Below are positions 8,214 to 17,529 of a DNA stretch of 64,000 bases, piece after piece; position 1 is the first letter of the stretch, and each line of letters opens with the position of its first letter. The stretch lies in NCBI RefSeq assembly GCF_016587355.1, contig NZ_BNJF01000003.1, positions 868,001-932,000 on the forward strand, written 5' to 3'. Below the pieces are notes generated by a model. It ran no database searches. It was not told the origin of the DNA and was given only the letters and a program-made list of their open reading frames with translations. This DNA comes from Ktedonospora formicarum. Its GTDB lineage: Bacteria > Chloroflexota > Ktedonobacteria > Ktedonobacterales > Ktedonobacteraceae. The position numbers were made by a program, and so were the translations under genes.

Positions 8214-10199
8214 ATGCCTCATGATCGCGCCTTCATCGGTCGACAGATAGGGAACTATACACTAATTGCTGAAGTTCAAAGTGGCAGCTTTGGGAGCGTG
8301 TTCCGAGCCCAACACGCTATCTTTGATGATGACCCACCTGTAGCTCTCAAGTTGCTTCACATGCACCTGACGTCTCCACAGGAGCGGGAGGGCTTTCTGC
8401 AAGAGGCCAAATTACTGCGAAAGTTGCAGCATCCCTTCATCCTGCCGATCATTGACGCTGGTATCTATGAGGGCCAGCCCTATCTAGCGACCGAATTCGC
8501 CACGGGCGGCTCGCTTAACGAGCGAATTCGCGCTCAGGCCGGACATCCCTTCCCCCTTCATGAAGCGATGCAATGGATCTTGCACATGGGACATGGTTTG
8601 GCCTATGCTCACCAGCACGCGGTTATTCATCGCGACCTCAAGCCCGCCAATATCCTCTTCAACGCGCGTAACGAGGCCCTGCTGGCTGACTTTGGGATCG
8701 CGGTCATGCTGGAGACCAGCGGCACCCGAAATATAGGAGAGATAAGCGGGACGCCCGCCTATATGGCTCCAGAACAATTCGAGGGCTATGTCAGCCCCAG
8801 GAGTGACCTGTATTCCCTGGCATGTATCGCCTATGAACTGCTCACAGGGCATCACCTCTTTGACCTGGAAGTCCCAAGCATCCCAACCTACCAATATCAC
8901 CATCTCAATGTCCAACCGACTGCGCCTCGCGTATACAACACCGCGCTCCCCGCCGAATGCGAGTCGGTTCTTCTCAAGGCGCTCGCCAAGCAGCGCGACC
9001 AGCGCTATCCAGATATAGAGACCTTCCTCAAGGCCCTCAACGCTCCCTTGCAACATCTGCCAACTATAGTCGCGGGTGGACAGAAGGAGCAGCCTTCCAC
9101 GCAAGCGCCCCAGGCGAACGCGCGAGAATGCAGGCGGCAAGGAATTGAGCACTTTAAAAATGAACGCTATAAAGAGGCTCTCGCATCCTATGAGGAAGCC
9201 ATCCGCCTTGATCCCAACTTCGCGGAGGCGTATTTCGGCAAAGGGAATGCACTCAACCGATTAGGGCACTATGAGCAGGCCATCGCGGCCTTCGATCAGT
9301 CTCTCCGCCTCAAGCCTGATCAGACTGATGTGTATTACAATAAAGGAAACGCGCTTCAAAAGTCAGGGCACTTCAAGGAGGCCGTCGCAGCCTTCGACCA
9401 ATCTCTTCTCCTCAAGCCCAATCAGGCTGACGCGTTTTTAGCCAGGGGGAATGCACTTCACAGGTTAGGACGCTTTGAAGAGGCTATCTTGTCCATTGAC
9501 CAGTCTCTTAACCTCAAACCCAACCAGACGAACGCGTATTTCAGCAAGGGGAATGCGCTTAACAAGTTAAAGCGCTTCGAGGAGGCCATTACGGCTTTTG
9601 AACAGTCCCTTCGCCTCAAACCTGACCAGGCTGACGCGTATTTCAACAAAGGAAATGCACTCGATCAGTTACAGCGCTTCGAGGAGGCGCTTTCAGCCTT
9701 CGACCAATCTCTTCTCCTCAAGCCTAACCAGACTGATGTATATTTCAACAAGGGAAGAATGCTTAACAAGTTAAAGCGCTTCGAAGAGGCTATCTCGGCC
9801 TTCGACCAATCTCTTCTCCTCAAACCTGATCAGGCTGACGCTTATTTCAACAAAGGAAACGCGCTCAGCCAGTTAAAGCGCTTCGAAGAGGCTAATGCTA
9901 GCTATGACCAGGCTCTTCGCATCAATCCGAAGGACACAAATGCGTATTACAATAAAGGGCTTAATCTCTATGATCTAGGGAAATATGCGCAGGCTCTCGT
10001 CACCTTTGAGCAAGCGCTCCTCCTTGATCCTAACAAAACTTCAGCCCACTATAACAGAGGGAATGCGCTCTACCAGCTAGGGCTTTATGAGCAGGCCCTC
10101 ATCGCCTATGAGCAGACGTTACGGCTCAATCCCAAGCATCCAAACGCTCGCTCTAGAATGGAACGCGTCCTCAAGCTACTTCACGAACGGGGTAGATAG
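8214..10199 (+). CDS. Ser/Thr protein kinase with ten C-terminal TPR repeats
   Basis: A 661-residue Hanks-type kinase. The kinase domain (about 12-285) has the Gly loop VQSGSFGSV, Lys in VALKLL, the catalytic loop HRDLKPANI, DFG and the APE-like APEQ. After a short linker come ten back-to-back 34-residue TPRs (about 308-650) with the GNAL..L..FEEA..AFDQSL..KP pattern, then a short basic tail. No membrane segment is present, so it is cytosolic, with the TPR solenoid as a likely substrate- or complex-recruiting arm. Units four to eight are nearly alike at DNA level, a setting for repeat gain or loss. Its TAG stop lies 1 nt before a 30-bp palindromic repeat. Confidence 0.95.
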   Translation: MPHDRAFIGRQIGNYTLIAEVQSGSFGSVFRAQHAIFDDDPPVALKLLHMHLTSPQEREGFLQEAKLLRKLQHPFILPIIDAGIYEGQPYLATEFATGGSLNERIRAQAGHPFPLHEAMQWILHMGHGLAYAHQHAVIHRDLKPANILFNARNEALLADFGIAVMLETSGTRNIGEISGTPAYMAPEQFEGYVSPRSDLYSLACIAYELLTGHHLFDLEVPSIPTYQYHHLNVQPTAPRVYNTALPAECESVLLKALAKQRDQRYPDIETFLKALNAPLQHLPTIVAGGQKEQPSTQAPQANARECRRQGIEHFKNERYKEALASYEEAIRLDPNFAEAYFGKGNALNRLGHYEQAIAAFDQSLRLKPDQTDVYYNKGNALQKSGHFKEAVAAFDQSLLLKPNQADAFLARGNALHRLGRFEEAILSIDQSLNLKPNQTNAYFSKGNALNKLKRFEEAITAFEQSLRLKPDQADAYFNKGNALDQLQRFEEALSAFDQSLLLKPNQTDVYFNKGRMLNKLKRFEEAISAFDQSLLLKPDQADAYFNKGNALSQLKRFEEANASYDQALRINPKDTNAYYNKGLNLYDLGKYAQALVTFEQALLLDPNKTSAHYNRGNALYQLGLYEQALIAYEQTLRLNPKHPNARSRMERVLKLLHERGR

Positions 10200-10200
10200 T

Positions 10201-10401
10201 GCCGCTGCTAAAGCGACGCGGCTACATATGGGGAAGAATCGGGATCGTAAGTGTCCACCGATGTTGCGCCCCACAGCACCCCAAATATGTAGCCGCGTCG
10301 CTTTAGCAGCGGCTTCCACAGCACCCCAAATATATAGCCACGTCGCTTTAGCAGCGGCTTCCACAACATCCCATATGTAGCCGCGTCGCTTTAGCAGCGG
10401 C
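10201..10401. repeat. Cluster of four 30-bp interspersed palindromic repeats
   Basis: The unit begins GCCGCTGCTAAAGCG and ends GGCTACATATG. Copies lie at 10201-10230 (forward) and 10284-10313, 10329-10358 and 10372-10401 (reverse). The GCCGC/GCGGC ends inside each unit can pair, and opposite copies can pair over their whole length. The first copy begins 1 nt after the kinase stop codon. Confidence 0.9.
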
Positions 10402-10411
10402 ACTCCCCGAA

Positions 10412-10453
10412 AAGGGTGCAAAAAAGTTTTCGCGAAAACTTTTTTGCACCCTT
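10412..10453. terminator. Perfect 42-bp palindrome, bidirectional terminator
   Basis: The left arm (10412-10432) begins AAGGGTGCAAAAAAG and is matched perfectly by the right arm (10433-10453). A and T runs within the arms suit termination on either strand. It lies between the converging TPR-kinase and ABC exporter genes. Confidence 0.8.
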
Positions 10454-10465
10454 CTTCATCACGGG

Positions 10466-12244
10466 CTAAACTTGCTCAACCTTATCGCCGCTGTGCCAGA
10501 GGCGACGCATCTCCTCGTTGGTAGCAAGGAGTTCGGCGAGCGTGCCCTGAGCATCGACCTTGCCGTCCTTGAGGACGATGATATGGTCAGCGCGTTGTAG
10601 AGCGATGCGCCGATGCGTGACGACGAGGCAGGTCGCGTCCTCGCGCTCGAAGATGCGGTCCCAGAGGGCTCGCTCAGTCTCGACGTCCAGCGCGCTTGAG
10701 AGGTCGTCGATTACGAGCAGCCCGGCCTCACGCACCAGCATACGTGCAGCCGCCGTGCGTTGCACCTGTCCACCCGAAAGCTTGACGCCGCGTGTGCCTA
10801 CTGGCGTCTCAAAGCCCTCTTCCAGGGCTTGCACATCTCGCTCAAGGACCGCGCCACGGACAGCGCTGGAGAGAGCCACGGTATCTTCAGGCATACCCAG
10901 AAGGATATTTTGCCTGAGCGTCTCGCTAAAGAGGCGCGGCACCTGGGCCGTATAGGCGGCGCGTGGCGGCACAAAGAAGGTGGACGCGTCCTCTACAAGC
11001 TGACCATTCCAGCGCACCTCACCCGCGTCCTGCGGGAGCAGGCCAAGCAGCGTTTGCAGCAGCGTGGTCTTGCCTGAGCCGACGCGACCCGTCACTACCG
11101 TCAGGCTACCACGTGGCAAGCTCAGGTCAACATTGGAGATACCACGCCCCGATTGCGGATGGCGATAGGTCAGGCCTCGCGCCTCCACAAGACTCAGGCG
11201 ATCAGACTCGCTCCGTTCCACAGGTGGCACACTGGGCAGAGGACCACGCAGGTGGAGCGGGATATGCTCGACCAGGGCCTCGGGCGGAGCGTCCCCTAAG
11301 AGAGTGTTCATGCGACTGAACGAGACACCTGCCTGCTTGTAGCGACCCAGGAAATTGCCGAACCCGGAGGTAAAGTCAGAGATGAAGGTCATGTATGTCA
11401 CAAAGAACGCAAAGCCACCGACCGTCAAACTGCCTTCGCTCAGACGGCTGGCACCTAGCAGCATAATCAAGCCTGTACCGATGCTCGCGGCATTGGACGT
11501 AATGGCATCCAGGGCTTGCGTCGCCACGCGGTCGATCAGCATTTTTGAACGTCGCTGCTCGTTCAGGCGACGAAATCGCTTCAAGGCCCGCTCTTCGGCC
11601 CCTGCTGACTGAAGCGTCGTCACTGCCGCTACCATATCGCCAATGGCACCCGTGACCTGACTGGTTGCCTGACTGCTAGCTTCACGGTAGCGAGCCAGGA
11701 TATTACTCATCCAGCGCGCGAAAACCGAGACCGCGATCAAGGGCACGATGGTAATCAGAGTCATACGCATATCGACAAACAGGAGCACAACAAAGGCCAC
11801 TATGGCAAGCAGGGCCCCCCAGACAATCTCGTCGGTCGAGTCAAGGATGTCCTCGGCCTCGTAGCCATCGTCGCGGAAGCGGCTAATGGTCTCGCCTATG
11901 GAATAGGGCAGAGCCCGCGCACCAGGCTGCTTCAAGACGTTTCGTAGCAGATTACGGCGAACCAGACTGCTCATTGTGAAGCGCATGATGATCTCGGACA
12001 GGCCAGCGCAGAGCATGATGACTGCGCGACCGACCGCGACCAGCACCAGGAGCAGCACCACACCCAGTATCCCTTCGGGTACAAGCGCGTGATGAGTAAG
12101 CGCGTCGAAGAAGATGCTGATGAACCAGCCTACAAGCAGATCTGTCAGGTCGGCGACGCCCCACAGGGCCCCATGAACCACATGCAGCCAGAAGCGGTAA
12201 CGGGTCATGATCCAGACATAGCGGATAGTTGGGAGTGCTTTCAT
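10466..12244 (-). CDS. ABC exporter half-transporter, subunit with degenerate Walker B
   Basis: A 592-residue fused membrane/ATPase half-transporter. Residues about 1-310 hold six membrane helices of the type I exporter fold; the ATPase domain (about 350-590) has Walker A GRVGSGKTT, signature LSGGQVQR, Walker B LLVIDDLSSALD and the switch His in VTHRR. The residue after the Walker B Asp is Asp rather than the catalytic Glu, as in the degenerate site of heterodimeric exporters. Its ATG overlaps the stop of the preceding half-transporter gene, its obvious partner. The substrate is not predictable; drugs, lipids or peptides are usual. Confidence 0.93.
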   Translation of the reverse strand: MKALPTIRYVWIMTRYRFWLHVVHGALWGVADLTDLLVGWFISIFFDALTHHALVPEGILGVVLLLVLVAVGRAVIMLCAGLSEIIMRFTMSSLVRRNLLRNVLKQPGARALPYSIGETISRFRDDGYEAEDILDSTDEIVWGALLAIVAFVVLLFVDMRMTLITIVPLIAVSVFARWMSNILARYREASSQATSQVTGAIGDMVAAVTTLQSAGAEERALKRFRRLNEQRRSKMLIDRVATQALDAITSNAASIGTGLIMLLGASRLSEGSLTVGGFAFFVTYMTFISDFTSGFGNFLGRYKQAGVSFSRMNTLLGDAPPEALVEHIPLHLRGPLPSVPPVERSESDRLSLVEARGLTYRHPQSGRGISNVDLSLPRGSLTVVTGRVGSGKTTLLQTLLGLLPQDAGEVRWNGQLVEDASTFFVPPRAAYTAQVPRLFSETLRQNILLGMPEDTVALSSAVRGAVLERDVQALEEGFETPVGTRGVKLSGGQVQRTAAARMLVREAGLLVIDDLSSALDVETERALWDRIFEREDATCLVVTHRRIALQRADHIIVLKDGKVDAQGTLAELLATNEEMRRLWHSGDKVEQV

Positions 12245-14022
12245 ACATTCACCTCCTCGGTCGCGACCCGCAGCAAGCCTGCAAAGCGCGAGTTAGTATC
12301 GGCGATCAGGGCGGCTTGCGAGCCATATTCACGCACCTGTCCATTCTCCAGAACTAGAATATCATCGGCATAAGCAATAGTATCCAGCCGATGAGCGATG
12401 ATAATGCCGGTGCGGCCTTCGAGCAGCCGACCTAGCGCCGTGTGGAGCAGGCGGTCGGTGGCGGGGTCCAGGCGCGAGGAAGCCTCGTCTAGAATCACAA
12501 GATCGGGATCACGCAGCAAGACACGGGCACAGGCAAGCACCTGGGACTGCCCCGCCGAGAGGCCCGCCCCATCGGATAAAAGTTGGGTATCCAGTCCCTC
12601 CGGTAACTCCCGAAGCCAGTCCGTAAGCCCCAGGTTATCGAGCACAGCGCGCAACTTTTCATCTGGTACACTCTCGTCAAAGAGTGTCAGGTTATCGCGT
12701 AAACTCGCCTGAAAGAGATGAACTTCCTGAGTCACCAGCCCGATACGAGCCCGTACGTCCGCGATATGGGTTTCGCGCAGGTCCACACCTCCCAGGCGCA
12801 CAGCGCCAGCCGTGGGGTCATAGAAGCGCAGCAGGAGCCGCGTCAGCGTCGTCTTACCGCTACCTGTACGCCCGACAACGCCAAGCACGCGACCTGGCGC
12901 GAGCGAAATGTTAACGTCACGCAGGAGGGGAGCATCCTCGGCATAGGCGAAAGAGACGCCATCAAATTCCACAGCCAGGGGACCCAACGGGAGCGCGACA
13001 CCAGGACCATCGAGCACGCGCGGCTCCCTACTTAGCAGGTCCTCGATACGGATAATGCTGGCGTCCGCCTGCTGTAACTCCTGAATCTCATTGCGCAACT
13101 GCTCGGTTGGTCTGCGCAACATCTGGGTATACTGGAAGATCAGGTAAACCATACCGATAGTCAGAGAACCGTTCCTGAACAGGATAGCGCTGATGACCAG
13201 AGTGGTCACCGTACCGAGCAAGAATAGGCCCTGACTGGACGCCCCAAGCGCATAGCCCCACATCATGGCCTTACGTGTCGCTGCCAGCCAGGAGCGCATC
13301 ATTTCGGCACAGCGACGCATCACGAACGCGCCAGCCCCGCTAGAGCGAATATCTTGCAGGCCCGCCAGATATTCACTCAGGAAGCCATAGAAATCAGCGC
13401 TTGCCTGTCGATCAGCGGCCCACGCGGGAGTCGCGACCGAGCGGATGCGCGCCATGACGATCAAGGCCACGATCACAAAGATGGTCATCCCAAGCCCGAC
13501 GCGCCAGTCTACAGAATAGAGGAGCACCAGCACACTCAGCAACAGAATGCCGTTGCCAAGCACATAGACCACGAAGCGCGAGAAGAAACGCGCTAGCGTT
13601 CCTACGTCGCCGTCGACTCGCTCGATTAGCTCGCCCGGCGTATGGGCGGTATGGTACGAGGCATCGAGGCGGAGCAGGTGAGCCAGCAGGTCCCCACGAA
13701 GCGTATTGGTAGCGGTCCAGCTCACATTCTCTGCCACATAGGTCTCAGCCACCGCGAGCCCCTGCCCCACCAGTGCCAGACCGATGGTCAGCAAAGCCAG
13801 GAGAATCAGGTCGTTCATGGCTCTACCAGAGGTCGCCTGATCGATAAAGTAGCCTGTCACCAGCGGCGTGACAACCTGTACGCCAATGGTCGCAAAGAGG
13901 ACGATGGTCAGCAGGATCATTCTTAGCCACTGTGGCTGAAGATAGTTAGCCAGTAGCCGCCAGTAGCGATTCAATGTCTGAAAGAAAGAGGTAAGTAGTA
14001 AACGCCAGTTGCGAAATTTCAA
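12241..14022 (-). CDS. ABC exporter half-transporter, subunit with altered signature motif
   Basis: About 593 residues if begun at the TTG at 14022, which has GAAGGA 9 nt upstream and gives the same length as its partner; a longer frame up to 14343 exists but has no transporter-like N-terminus. Six membrane helices precede an ATPase domain with Walker A GRTGSGKTT, signature LSAGQSQ (not LSGGQ), a canonical Walker B VILDEASSRLD and IAHRL. The altered signature pairs in the dimer with the altered Walker B of the other subunit, leaving one full catalytic site. It is the first gene of the exporter operon. Substrate unknown. Confidence 0.9.
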   Translation of the reverse strand: MKFRNWRLLLTSFFQTLNRYWRLLANYLQPQWLRMILLTIVLFATIGVQVVTPLVTGYFIDQATSGRAMNDLILLALLTIGLALVGQGLAVAETYVAENVSWTATNTLRGDLLAHLLRLDASYHTAHTPGELIERVDGDVGTLARFFSRFVVYVLGNGILLLSVLVLLYSVDWRVGLGMTIFVIVALIVMARIRSVATPAWAADRQASADFYGFLSEYLAGLQDIRSSGAGAFVMRRCAEMMRSWLAATRKAMMWGYALGASSQGLFLLGTVTTLVISAILFRNGSLTIGMVYLIFQYTQMLRRPTEQLRNEIQELQQADASIIRIEDLLSREPRVLDGPGVALPLGPLAVEFDGVSFAYAEDAPLLRDVNISLAPGRVLGVVGRTGSGKTTLTRLLLRFYDPTAGAVRLGGVDLRETHIADVRARIGLVTQEVHLFQASLRDNLTLFDESVPDEKLRAVLDNLGLTDWLRELPEGLDTQLLSDGAGLSAGQSQVLACARVLLRDPDLVILDEASSRLDPATDRLLHTALGRLLEGRTGIIIAHRLDTIAYADDILVLENGQVREYGSQAALIADTNSRFAGLLRVATEEVNV

Positions 14023-14380
14023 AACAGTTATGTCCTTCTGCTCAAGAACATAGCGATTACACGTTAGGCATCTTCTGCCTGGATATGGGATTATGCTGTC
14101 AACGTGTAAGCACACGCTATGCTCAATGGGTCTTGTACACGAAGAATAGCTGCGACAAGGCGCAACTATAGAAGGTGGGGAAAAGGTGATGCTGAAAAGT
14201 AGGCGGGAAGCAGCATATGTTGGCGAGAAGCATTGACTCGCGCGAACCCATAAAGCCGCATGTGAAGCCTGAGAAGCAAAGTGGACTGTCGATGAAGAAT
14301 GGAAAGAAGCAAACCGAAGAGGGCGAAACCTCTCCGCAAGCAAACTAACGATAGTGGTCCAGTCGCTATATTACCAATGC

Positions 14381-14444
14381 CATATGTAGCCGCGTCGCTT
14401 TAACAACGGCATCTCATATGTAGCCGCGTCGCTTTAGCAGCGGC
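14381..14444. repeat. Two 30-bp interspersed palindromic repeats, reverse orientation
   Basis: Copies at 14381-14410 (with TAACAACGGC in place of TAGCAGCGGC) and 14415-14444 are separated by 4 nt and lie head to tail. They sit upstream of the exporter operon rather than after a stop codon. Confidence 0.85.
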
Positions 14445-14605
14445 AGACAACAAACGACCAGGACTAGATGTAGACACAGCTCACTTAGCTTAGCAACACC
14501 TTCGCTGTCGTTAAAGCCATGAAATAGTACCTCCGATAAATAAGATGAATTAATCATACCTCATGCGCAACGCCGATGTCAAGCCTATTAATGAACGTGA
14601 CCTCC

Positions 14606-14634
14606 TTGTTTTTAGCCGAAAAATTGGGTATTAT
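14606..14634 (+). promoter_or_regulatory. Candidate sigma-70 promoter for the hydrolase gene
   Basis: TTGTTT (14606-14611) and TATTAT (14629-14634) are separated by 17 nt. The leader to the ATG at 14863 would be about 220 nt. Confidence 0.4.
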
Positions 14635-14862
14635 GACACTCTTTTTCTAGAGCAGTTTCATTGAGAGGGTTAATCCGAGACCGGGTGAGTACACATCCAG
14701 GAAAAGAGTCTTGTGCTGGAATACAAACCCATCAATCTTTTGTTCTATTGAGAGCGCGACCCATTTTTCAGTTCTCCTGAGCTTGAGAAGCTAGCACAAC
14801 GCCATTGAGCTACAGTAATCTATGGGTTGCAAAAAACAGAAACAAAAAGGAACTCTTTCTTC

Positions 14863-15681
14863 ATGGAATGCCTTGTGCGCGACATCCCCGTTTATTATGA
14901 GACGTACGGAAGTGGAACACCAATACTTGCCATTCATGGCTTCACCCCCGACCATCGCTTAATGACAGGCTGTATGGAGCCATTGTTTGCTGGTCGTCCA
15001 GGCTGGCAGCGTATTTATCTAGACCTGCCGGGCATGGGACGAACGCCGGGTGCGGAGCACCTCAAGAGTAGCGATGATATGCTCGCGGTGGTCCTTGATT
15101 TTATCGATGCGATCATTCCTGAGCAGCGCTTCCTGCTCGCGGGCGAGTCCTATGGTGGGTATCTCAGTCAGGGTGTGCTCACACGCAAATTTGAGCAGGT
15201 AGCAGGCATGGCTCTGATCTGCCCGGCGGTGATTGCCGATCATGCGCGGCGTGACCTGCCACCACATACGACGATTGTCGCCAATCCCGAGTTTCTTGCC
15301 ACACTTTCTCCAGAAGACACGGAAGAATTCGCTCCGATGGCAGTGGTCCAGGACGAATATAATTGGCAGCGCTTTCGGGACGAGATTCGCCCCGGCCTTC
15401 GCGTGGCTGATCAGGCATTTTTGCAGAAAATCCAGCAGAGCTACCGCTTTTCGTTCGAGGTGAATCAGCTACCGCAACCATTCGCAAAACCTGTGCTAAT
15501 TTTTACTGGCAGGCAGGATGCCTCAGTCGGCTATCGCGATGCCTGGGGCATCCTGGAGAATTATCCTCGCGGCACCTTCGCGGTCCTCGACCGTGCCGGA
15601 CACAACGGACATATCGAGCAGAGCCAGCTTTTCAATGCATTGATGGGCGAATGGCTAGACCGCGTCGAAGAAGCTCTCTGA
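14863..15681 (+). CDS. Alpha/beta hydrolase
   Basis: A 272-residue hydrolase. The oxyanion-hole region reads AIHGFTPDH, the nucleophile elbow is GESYGGY, the acidic residue is likely in FTGRQDASVG and the catalytic His in AGHNGHIEQ, giving a full Ser-Asp-His triad. No signal peptide is seen, so it is cytosolic. The ATG at 14863 (MECLVRD) is preferred for its AAAGGAA site; an in-frame TTG lies 36 nt earlier. It appears monocistronic. Family members include esterases, lactonases and C-C hydrolases; the substrate is not evident. Confidence 0.88.
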   Translation: MECLVRDIPVYYETYGSGTPILAIHGFTPDHRLMTGCMEPLFAGRPGWQRIYLDLPGMGRTPGAEHLKSSDDMLAVVLDFIDAIIPEQRFLLAGESYGGYLSQGVLTRKFEQVAGMALICPAVIADHARRDLPPHTTIVANPEFLATLSPEDTEEFAPMAVVQDEYNWQRFRDEIRPGLRVADQAFLQKIQQSYRFSFEVNQLPQPFAKPVLIFTGRQDASVGYRDAWGILENYPRGTFAVLDRAGHNGHIEQSQLFNALMGEWLDRVEEAL

Positions 15682-15744
15682 ATCCTTGTTAGGGTCATCT
15701 CTACAATTTCTCAAACACTTCCAGGGTATACAAACACAGTACGA

Positions 15745-16071
15745 TTAGTGCCGATGTATCATGTTATTATGTGTTCGTACCGCATTCTGATGTGCTCGGT
15801 GAGCACTATCCACTGCGTTCTGATGCGCTCGGTGAGCGCTATTCATCGCGTGCCATCCATGATCAGAGAATCCGCTTCTCGGCTGGTAGTAGGAAGAACC
15901 ATGCGACGAACCGCCAAAGATCGAACTAAGAACTTTGAGCACAAGCATCGCAAGGACAAAGGTGACAACGACCGCGCTGAGAAATTGATATTCTGATGGA
16001 ATGCCAAAGCCACCCAGGGTTTGCAGCACAAATGACCAGTAGGCAGACCAGTATTGCTGAACGAGTTCCAT
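15745..16071 (-). CDS. Single-pass membrane protein with tandem His-rich repeats
   Basis: About 108 residues from the ATG at 16071, chosen because GGAGG lies 8 nt upstream; in-frame ATGs further up lack such a site. A membrane helix lies near residues 30-52 (FLSAVVVTFVLAMLVLKVL), followed by a Gly/Ser/Tyr segment and a tail with two copies of an 11-residue SAHRAHQNAV-type repeat, then THNNMIHRH. The His-rich tail could bind metal or be pH-sensitive. No family is recognised. It lies tail to tail with the hydrolase gene, 63 nt away. Confidence 0.6.
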   Translation of the reverse strand: MELVQQYWSAYWSFVLQTLGGFGIPSEYQFLSAVVVTFVLAMLVLKVLSSIFGGSSHGSSYYQPRSGFSDHGWHAMNSAHRAHQNAVDSAHRAHQNAVRTHNNMIHRH

Positions 16072-16329
16072 AGAGGATGCCTCCATTTTTGAAGATGCGG
16101 ATAGAACAAGAGTATTCTTATAAGAACTGTGTTGTCTGTTAAACGCCCAACAATAGATATTTTCGTCTACAGCTTCAGCCTGAGTACCGGGCTTGTTCAT
16201 TGCTTGCTTCCCTGGTAGATTTATAAGTTTTTTATGCCGAGATCTCCTTTCGGGCAGAGGGTGCAATGATGAATAAGCCATCCTCAGTGAGCGCCAACAC
16301 TACTGGCACTCACTGGGACGCTTATCTCC

Positions 16330-17529
16330 CTAGAGTTTTCGAGAAGAACGAAGATAGATCACCCACAGCACGATGGCAATGCACAGGAGCAGAAGCGGTG
16401 CCCCGACAGCGACAAACCGTACGCCGTAGAGCACCACCCCACCGCTGGCGAGCATAGAGCTAAGAGCCCCACCGCCAATCGAGATCGCCTGCATGATTCC
16501 CTGGATTCGACCATCGAGCGCGCGGTCCTTGCCCGACATCACCAGCGCCGTCGTCATGACCTGAGTGACACAGTTACCACCACAAGCACCCGCGAGCGCG
16601 ACCATCGAGAGCGGTATCCAGGAAGACGCGCCATAGAGCACGCCGAGCCCTCCATATAGCGCAGTACTGATGAAGAGACGACCCAGAGTCGCATTCTTCT
16701 TACCTCGCATTTGCAGCAAGGTGAAAAGAACGGGACCAGCGCAGTTCGCCCCAAGGAGCAGGGCATACGCCTGCGGGCCGCCTAGCAGTTTATCCGCGAT
16801 CAGCGGCTGCATGAGGTTCCCGTTCGTGCAGCAGACGGTGGAGACGATGGAGAAGTACAGCGCCCACCGGACCTCCCTGTGACCACGGATATACCGCAGG
16901 GCTGGTGAGAGTGGAGCCTTGTCGACTCGCTCGACCTTCGCGACCTGCTCGCTCCTCTTGGCTTTCATACGCGACAGGAAGTTGAGCATAGGCAGGTAGC
17001 TTACCGCGTTGAACGCGAAGAGCCACATCACCCATTGCGGGTTCGAGAAGACACCGCCAAGCAGGCTTCCCAACGCGCCCGCGATGTTGAACACGAACGA
17101 GTTGACCCACAGGCCATTCGCGTAGACACGCTCATCGAGCAGGTCGCGCACGACCGCGCCTACCGCGCTGGCGTTGACGCCGCCTACCAGGCTGGCAAAG
17201 GCAGCCATACCCCAGAGCACCCAGATGCTCAGGAGACCAATCCCCTGCAACAAGCACAGGACCAGTGCCTCTCCCATCAACAGCCTTTGCGTCCAAACCA
17301 CGACGCTCCAGCGCGAGAATCGGTCCACCAGGCGACCACCCCACAGAGCAGTAGCTGCCCGCGCGAATGTGGTCATTATAACTACAACGAAGAGGCCCAA
17401 GAGGCCCTCGTTCCTGTACACCAGCATGTTCTTGCCGAAGTATTCCGCCCACCAACCGCACTGCGAGACGAATTGCACTCCGGCGAACCAGCGAAAGCTA
17501 TGCACTCGCAGGCTCGGGGGAACATTCAC
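16330..17529 (-). CDS. Major facilitator superfamily transporter
   Basis: About 400 residues with some ten to twelve hydrophobic helices. Near the N-terminus is WGGRLVDRFSRW, the MFS loop 2-3 type motif (G...DR..R). The overall pattern fits the MFS_3/enterobactin- or macrolide-exporter type. The GTG at 17529 is preferred for its GGGAGG site 9 nt upstream; a TTG at 17538 is too close to that site. It is an inner-membrane secondary transporter, likely proton-driven efflux, substrate unknown. It is flanked by long gene-free DNA upstream and looks monocistronic. Confidence 0.85.
   Translation of the reverse strand: MNVPPSLRVHSFRWFAGVQFVSQCGWWAEYFGKNMLVYRNEGLLGLFVVVIMTTFARAATALWGGRLVDRFSRWSVVVWTQRLLMGEALVLCLLQGIGLLSIWVLWGMAAFASLVGGVNASAVGAVVRDLLDERVYANGLWVNSFVFNIAGALGSLLGGVFSNPQWVMWLFAFNAVSYLPMLNFLSRMKAKRSEQVAKVERVDKAPLSPALRYIRGHREVRWALYFSIVSTVCCTNGNLMQPLIADKLLGGPQAYALLLGANCAGPVLFTLLQMRGKKNATLGRLFISTALYGGLGVLYGASSWIPLSMVALAGACGGNCVTQVMTTALVMSGKDRALDGRIQGIMQAISIGGGALSSMLASGGVVLYGVRFVAVGAPLLLLCIAIVLWVIYLRSSRKL

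Larger units (their letters stand above)
14023..14862. other. Intergenic region with repeats and a promoter
   Basis: Open frames here give low-complexity peptides without families. The region holds two 30-bp repeat copies and a promoter-like element facing the hydrolase gene, both listed separately. Confidence 0.5.

Noticed and set aside
10201..10401. Possible CRISPR array
   Set aside because: Repeat units occur in both orientations with irregular spacing, and copies are spread over the window beside genes; there are no uniform unique spacers or cas genes.
12241..14343. Extended N-terminus of the first ABC half-transporter up to 14343
   Set aside because: The extra 107 residues are Cys/Ser/Arg-rich without transporter features, while a TTG at 14022 with a ribosome site gives the normal length.
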